From assembly GCA_014380505.1 (NCBI GenBank), contig JACMJT010000451.1, forward strand, positions 1-7,478: DNA of 7,478 nucleotides, read 5' to 3'. Below are positions 6,340 through 7,478 of the stretch, in pieces (positions within the stretch are counted from its first letter, which is position 1; each line of letters starts with the position of its first letter). Source of the stretch: Hyphomicrobiales bacterium. Lineage in GTDB: Bacteria > Pseudomonadota > Alphaproteobacteria > Rhizobiales > Aestuariivirgaceae. The notes beneath the pieces are model-generated. The model had not been told where the DNA came from, ran no database searches, and saw only the letters and a list, made by a program, of their open reading frames with translations. A program made the translations under genes and the position numbers.

Positions 6340-6831
6340 ATCGAGCCGGCCTCGGCACCGCCGCCAAAGGTCGTCGAGCGGAATTCGCTGGTGAGCGGCA
6401 GCATCGGCGCCGTCGAGGCGCCTGAAACCATGGGCGAGCTCACCCTCTTCGATCCCATCTCGAATGCCGCCGGCAAGGGCGACCTCGCCGATGCGCTCCG
6501 CGATGGAACGGAATCGGGCGTGCCCGTCATCAGAACCATCACCGCCTCGGCCGCGGGTAGCGATTTGTCGTGGTGGCCGGGCCAGATGATTTTCAACGGC
6601 GATCAGGCTATCCGCCGCGACGGCGCGCCGCGCCCCTTCGCCGGCCGGGAAGCGGGCATCCTGCCGGGCAGTGCCGAGGCCGCGGAAACCCCCAACCTCG
6701 CACTGACAAAAACACCGCAATCGGCCTCCGGCAAGGGCGACCGGCTGAGCGTCAACCGCCAGGGCAAAGGCAGCTTGCCGATGGAAATGACCCTGTCCTC
6801 GCAAATCCTGCGCCTGCTGGAAAACCAGTAA
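6340..6831 (+). pseudogene. C-terminal continuation of the YcbK-like gene beyond the in-frame TAG
   Basis: The same reading frame as the YcbK-like gene continues without a stop for 163 codons after TAG 6337-6339, ending at TAA 6829-6831. It begins IEPASAPPPKVVERNSL, a Pro/Ala-rich stretch that reads naturally on from the Ala/Pro/Lys tail before the stop. It keeps the GC-rich third positions of its neighbours and has no recognised domain. Independent starts exist (GTG 6391, ATG 6430), but neither has a good ribosome site. The best reading is one gene of 475 codons (5404-6828) split by a nonsense change, a sequencing error or a readthrough codon. A separate small gene is less likely. Confidence 0.7.
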
Positions 6832-6840
6832 TCGGCAACT

Positions 6841-6954
6841 CCCTCACCCTGAGGTGCTGCATAGCAAGCCTCGAAGGGTCCTGATGCAACACACATTACT
6901 GCCACCAATGCTTCGAGGCTTGGCCCTTGCGGGCCTCGCACCTCAGCATGAGGG
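6841..6954. repeat. Palindromic intergenic repeat, copy 1
   Basis: The outer arms CCCTCACCCTGAGGTG (6841-6856) and CACCTCAGCATGAGGG (6939-6954) are inverted complements at 14 of 16 bases. The inner arms AAGCCTCGAAG (6866-6876) and CTTCGAGGCTT (6911-6921) are perfect. The whole unit could fold as one long hairpin. It starts 10 bp after the TAA of the YcbK-like frame and shares arm sequences with copy 2. Repeats of this CCTCA..TGAGG / CCTCGAAG style are common between genes in Hyphomicrobiales. It may end transcription from both sides. Confidence 0.85.
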
Positions 6955-6968
6955 AAGGAAACTCTAAT

Positions 6969-7078
6969 TCCTCACCCTGAGGTGCGAGCGGAGCGAGCCT
7001 CGAAGGGTGCTGGTCCAGCGCGGAACGTTGCCATGCTTCGAGGCTCGGCCTTGCGAACCTCGCACCTCAGCATGAGGA
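6969..7078. repeat. Palindromic intergenic repeat, copy 2
   Basis: This is a second copy in the same orientation as copy 1, offset by about 129 bp. The outer arms at 6969-6988 and 7059-7078 complement at 18 of 20 bases. The inner arms CGAGCCTCGAAG (6994-7005) and CTTCGAGGCTCG (7036-7047) are perfect. The central loop (about 7010-7030) differs from that of copy 1, so the arms are conserved while the loops diverge. It ends 6 bp from the pyruvate kinase stop codon. The two copies together fill nearly all of the 253-bp convergent gap. Confidence 0.85.
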
Positions 7079-7084
7079 GAACGT

Positions 7085-7478
7085 CTACTTCCCCGCCGCC
7101 CCGTTTTCGCCGACGTAGGCGATGCGCAGCATGTTGGTGGCGCCGGGGGTGCCGAGCGGCATGCCAGCGGTGATGATGATGCGCTGGCCAGCTTCCGCGA
7201 AACCTTCCGTGTAAGCGATGCGGGCGGCCCTCGCCACCATGTCGTCGAGGTCGCTGGCGTCATCGGTCAAGACACAATGGAGGCCCCAGCCGATGGCCAG
7301 GCGCCGCGCCGTGGCAGCGATGGGGGTGAGTGCGATCACCGGCGTATCGGGGCGTTCGCGCGCCACGCGGAGGCCCGTTGAGCCCGAGGCCGTATAACAG
7401 ACGATGGCCGCCAGATTGAGCGTTTCCGAAATCGTGCGCGCCGCCGCCGAGATGGCATCGGCACTGGTGGGCTGCGGA
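7085..7478 (-). CDS. pyk: Pyruvate kinase, C-terminal domain (partial, N-terminus beyond window)
   Basis: This is the final enzyme of glycolysis, converting phosphoenolpyruvate and ADP to pyruvate and ATP. The minus-strand frame enters from the right edge and ends at TAG (7087-7085), giving the last 130 residues of a protein normally about 470-480 long. Typical C-domain signatures are present: ETLNLAAIVCYTASGSTGLRVARERP, then PVIALTP, then a WGL segment, and the near-terminal GMPLGTPGATNMLRI, which matches the family motif G-x-P-x-G-x-x-G-x-T-N. The catalytic A/B domains are off-window. It is convergent with the YcbK-like gene, and the two palindromic repeats sit between them. No relation to the cell-wall genes is implied. 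Confidence 0.95.
   Translation of the reverse strand, partial: PQPTSADAISAAARTISETLNLAAIVCYTASGSTGLRVARERPDTPVIALTPIAATARRLAIGWGLHCVLTDDASDLDDMVARAARIAYTEGFAEAGQRIIITAGMPLGTPGATNMLRIAYVGENGAAGK

Noticed and set aside
5968..6804. Long minus-strand open frame of 278 codons crossing the TAG site
   Set aside because: It has no recognisable domain. The plus strand carries clear M15 motifs and a plausible tail, so this is a shadow of GC-rich codons.

Overview
This 7.5-kb window looks like chromosomal DNA from an alphaproteobacterium, most likely of the Hyphomicrobiales (Rhizobiales) type. The grounds are GC-rich coding with strong GC3 bias, a perfect CtrA-type box (TTAA-N7-TTAA), paired GANTC (CcrM-type) sites in one promoter region, and two long palindromic intergenic repeats of a style common in that order. 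No plasmid, phage, transposon, CRISPR or RNA gene was seen.

Layout, left to right: (1) a minus-strand M3-family oligoendopeptidase F gene (pepF-like), cut by the left edge; (2) a 201-bp divergent intergenic region; (3) a plus-strand sigma54-dependent response regulator of NtrC architecture with no histidine kinase in view; (4) a secreted YcbB/LdtD-like L,D-transpeptidase; (5) a 222-bp intergenic/leader region with a CtrA-type box, two GANTC sites, promoter-like hexamers and three inverted repeats; (6) a secreted YcbK/MepK-like (DUF882, M15 fold) peptidase gene whose frame is broken by one in-frame TAG and then stays open for 163 more codons; (7) two tandem copies of a roughly 110-115-bp palindromic repeat filling the convergent gap; (8) the C-terminal part of a minus-strand pyruvate kinase, cut by the right edge.

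The functional core is the envelope pair (4)+(6). In E. coli, YcbB (LdtD) makes 3-3 (mDap-mDap) peptidoglycan cross-links, and YcbK (MepK), encoded next to it, cleaves them. The same synthase/hydrolase adjacency appears here, with the hydrolase promoter carrying cell-cycle-type regulatory sites. The sigma54 regulator lies 94 bp upstream of the transpeptidase gene on the same strand, but no convincing sigma54 promoter was found in the gap, so a regulatory link is only a hypothesis.

The most notable observations are the internal amber codon in the YcbK-like gene and the CtrA/GANTC arrangement upstream of it. I found no evidence for a wholly new multi-gene system.
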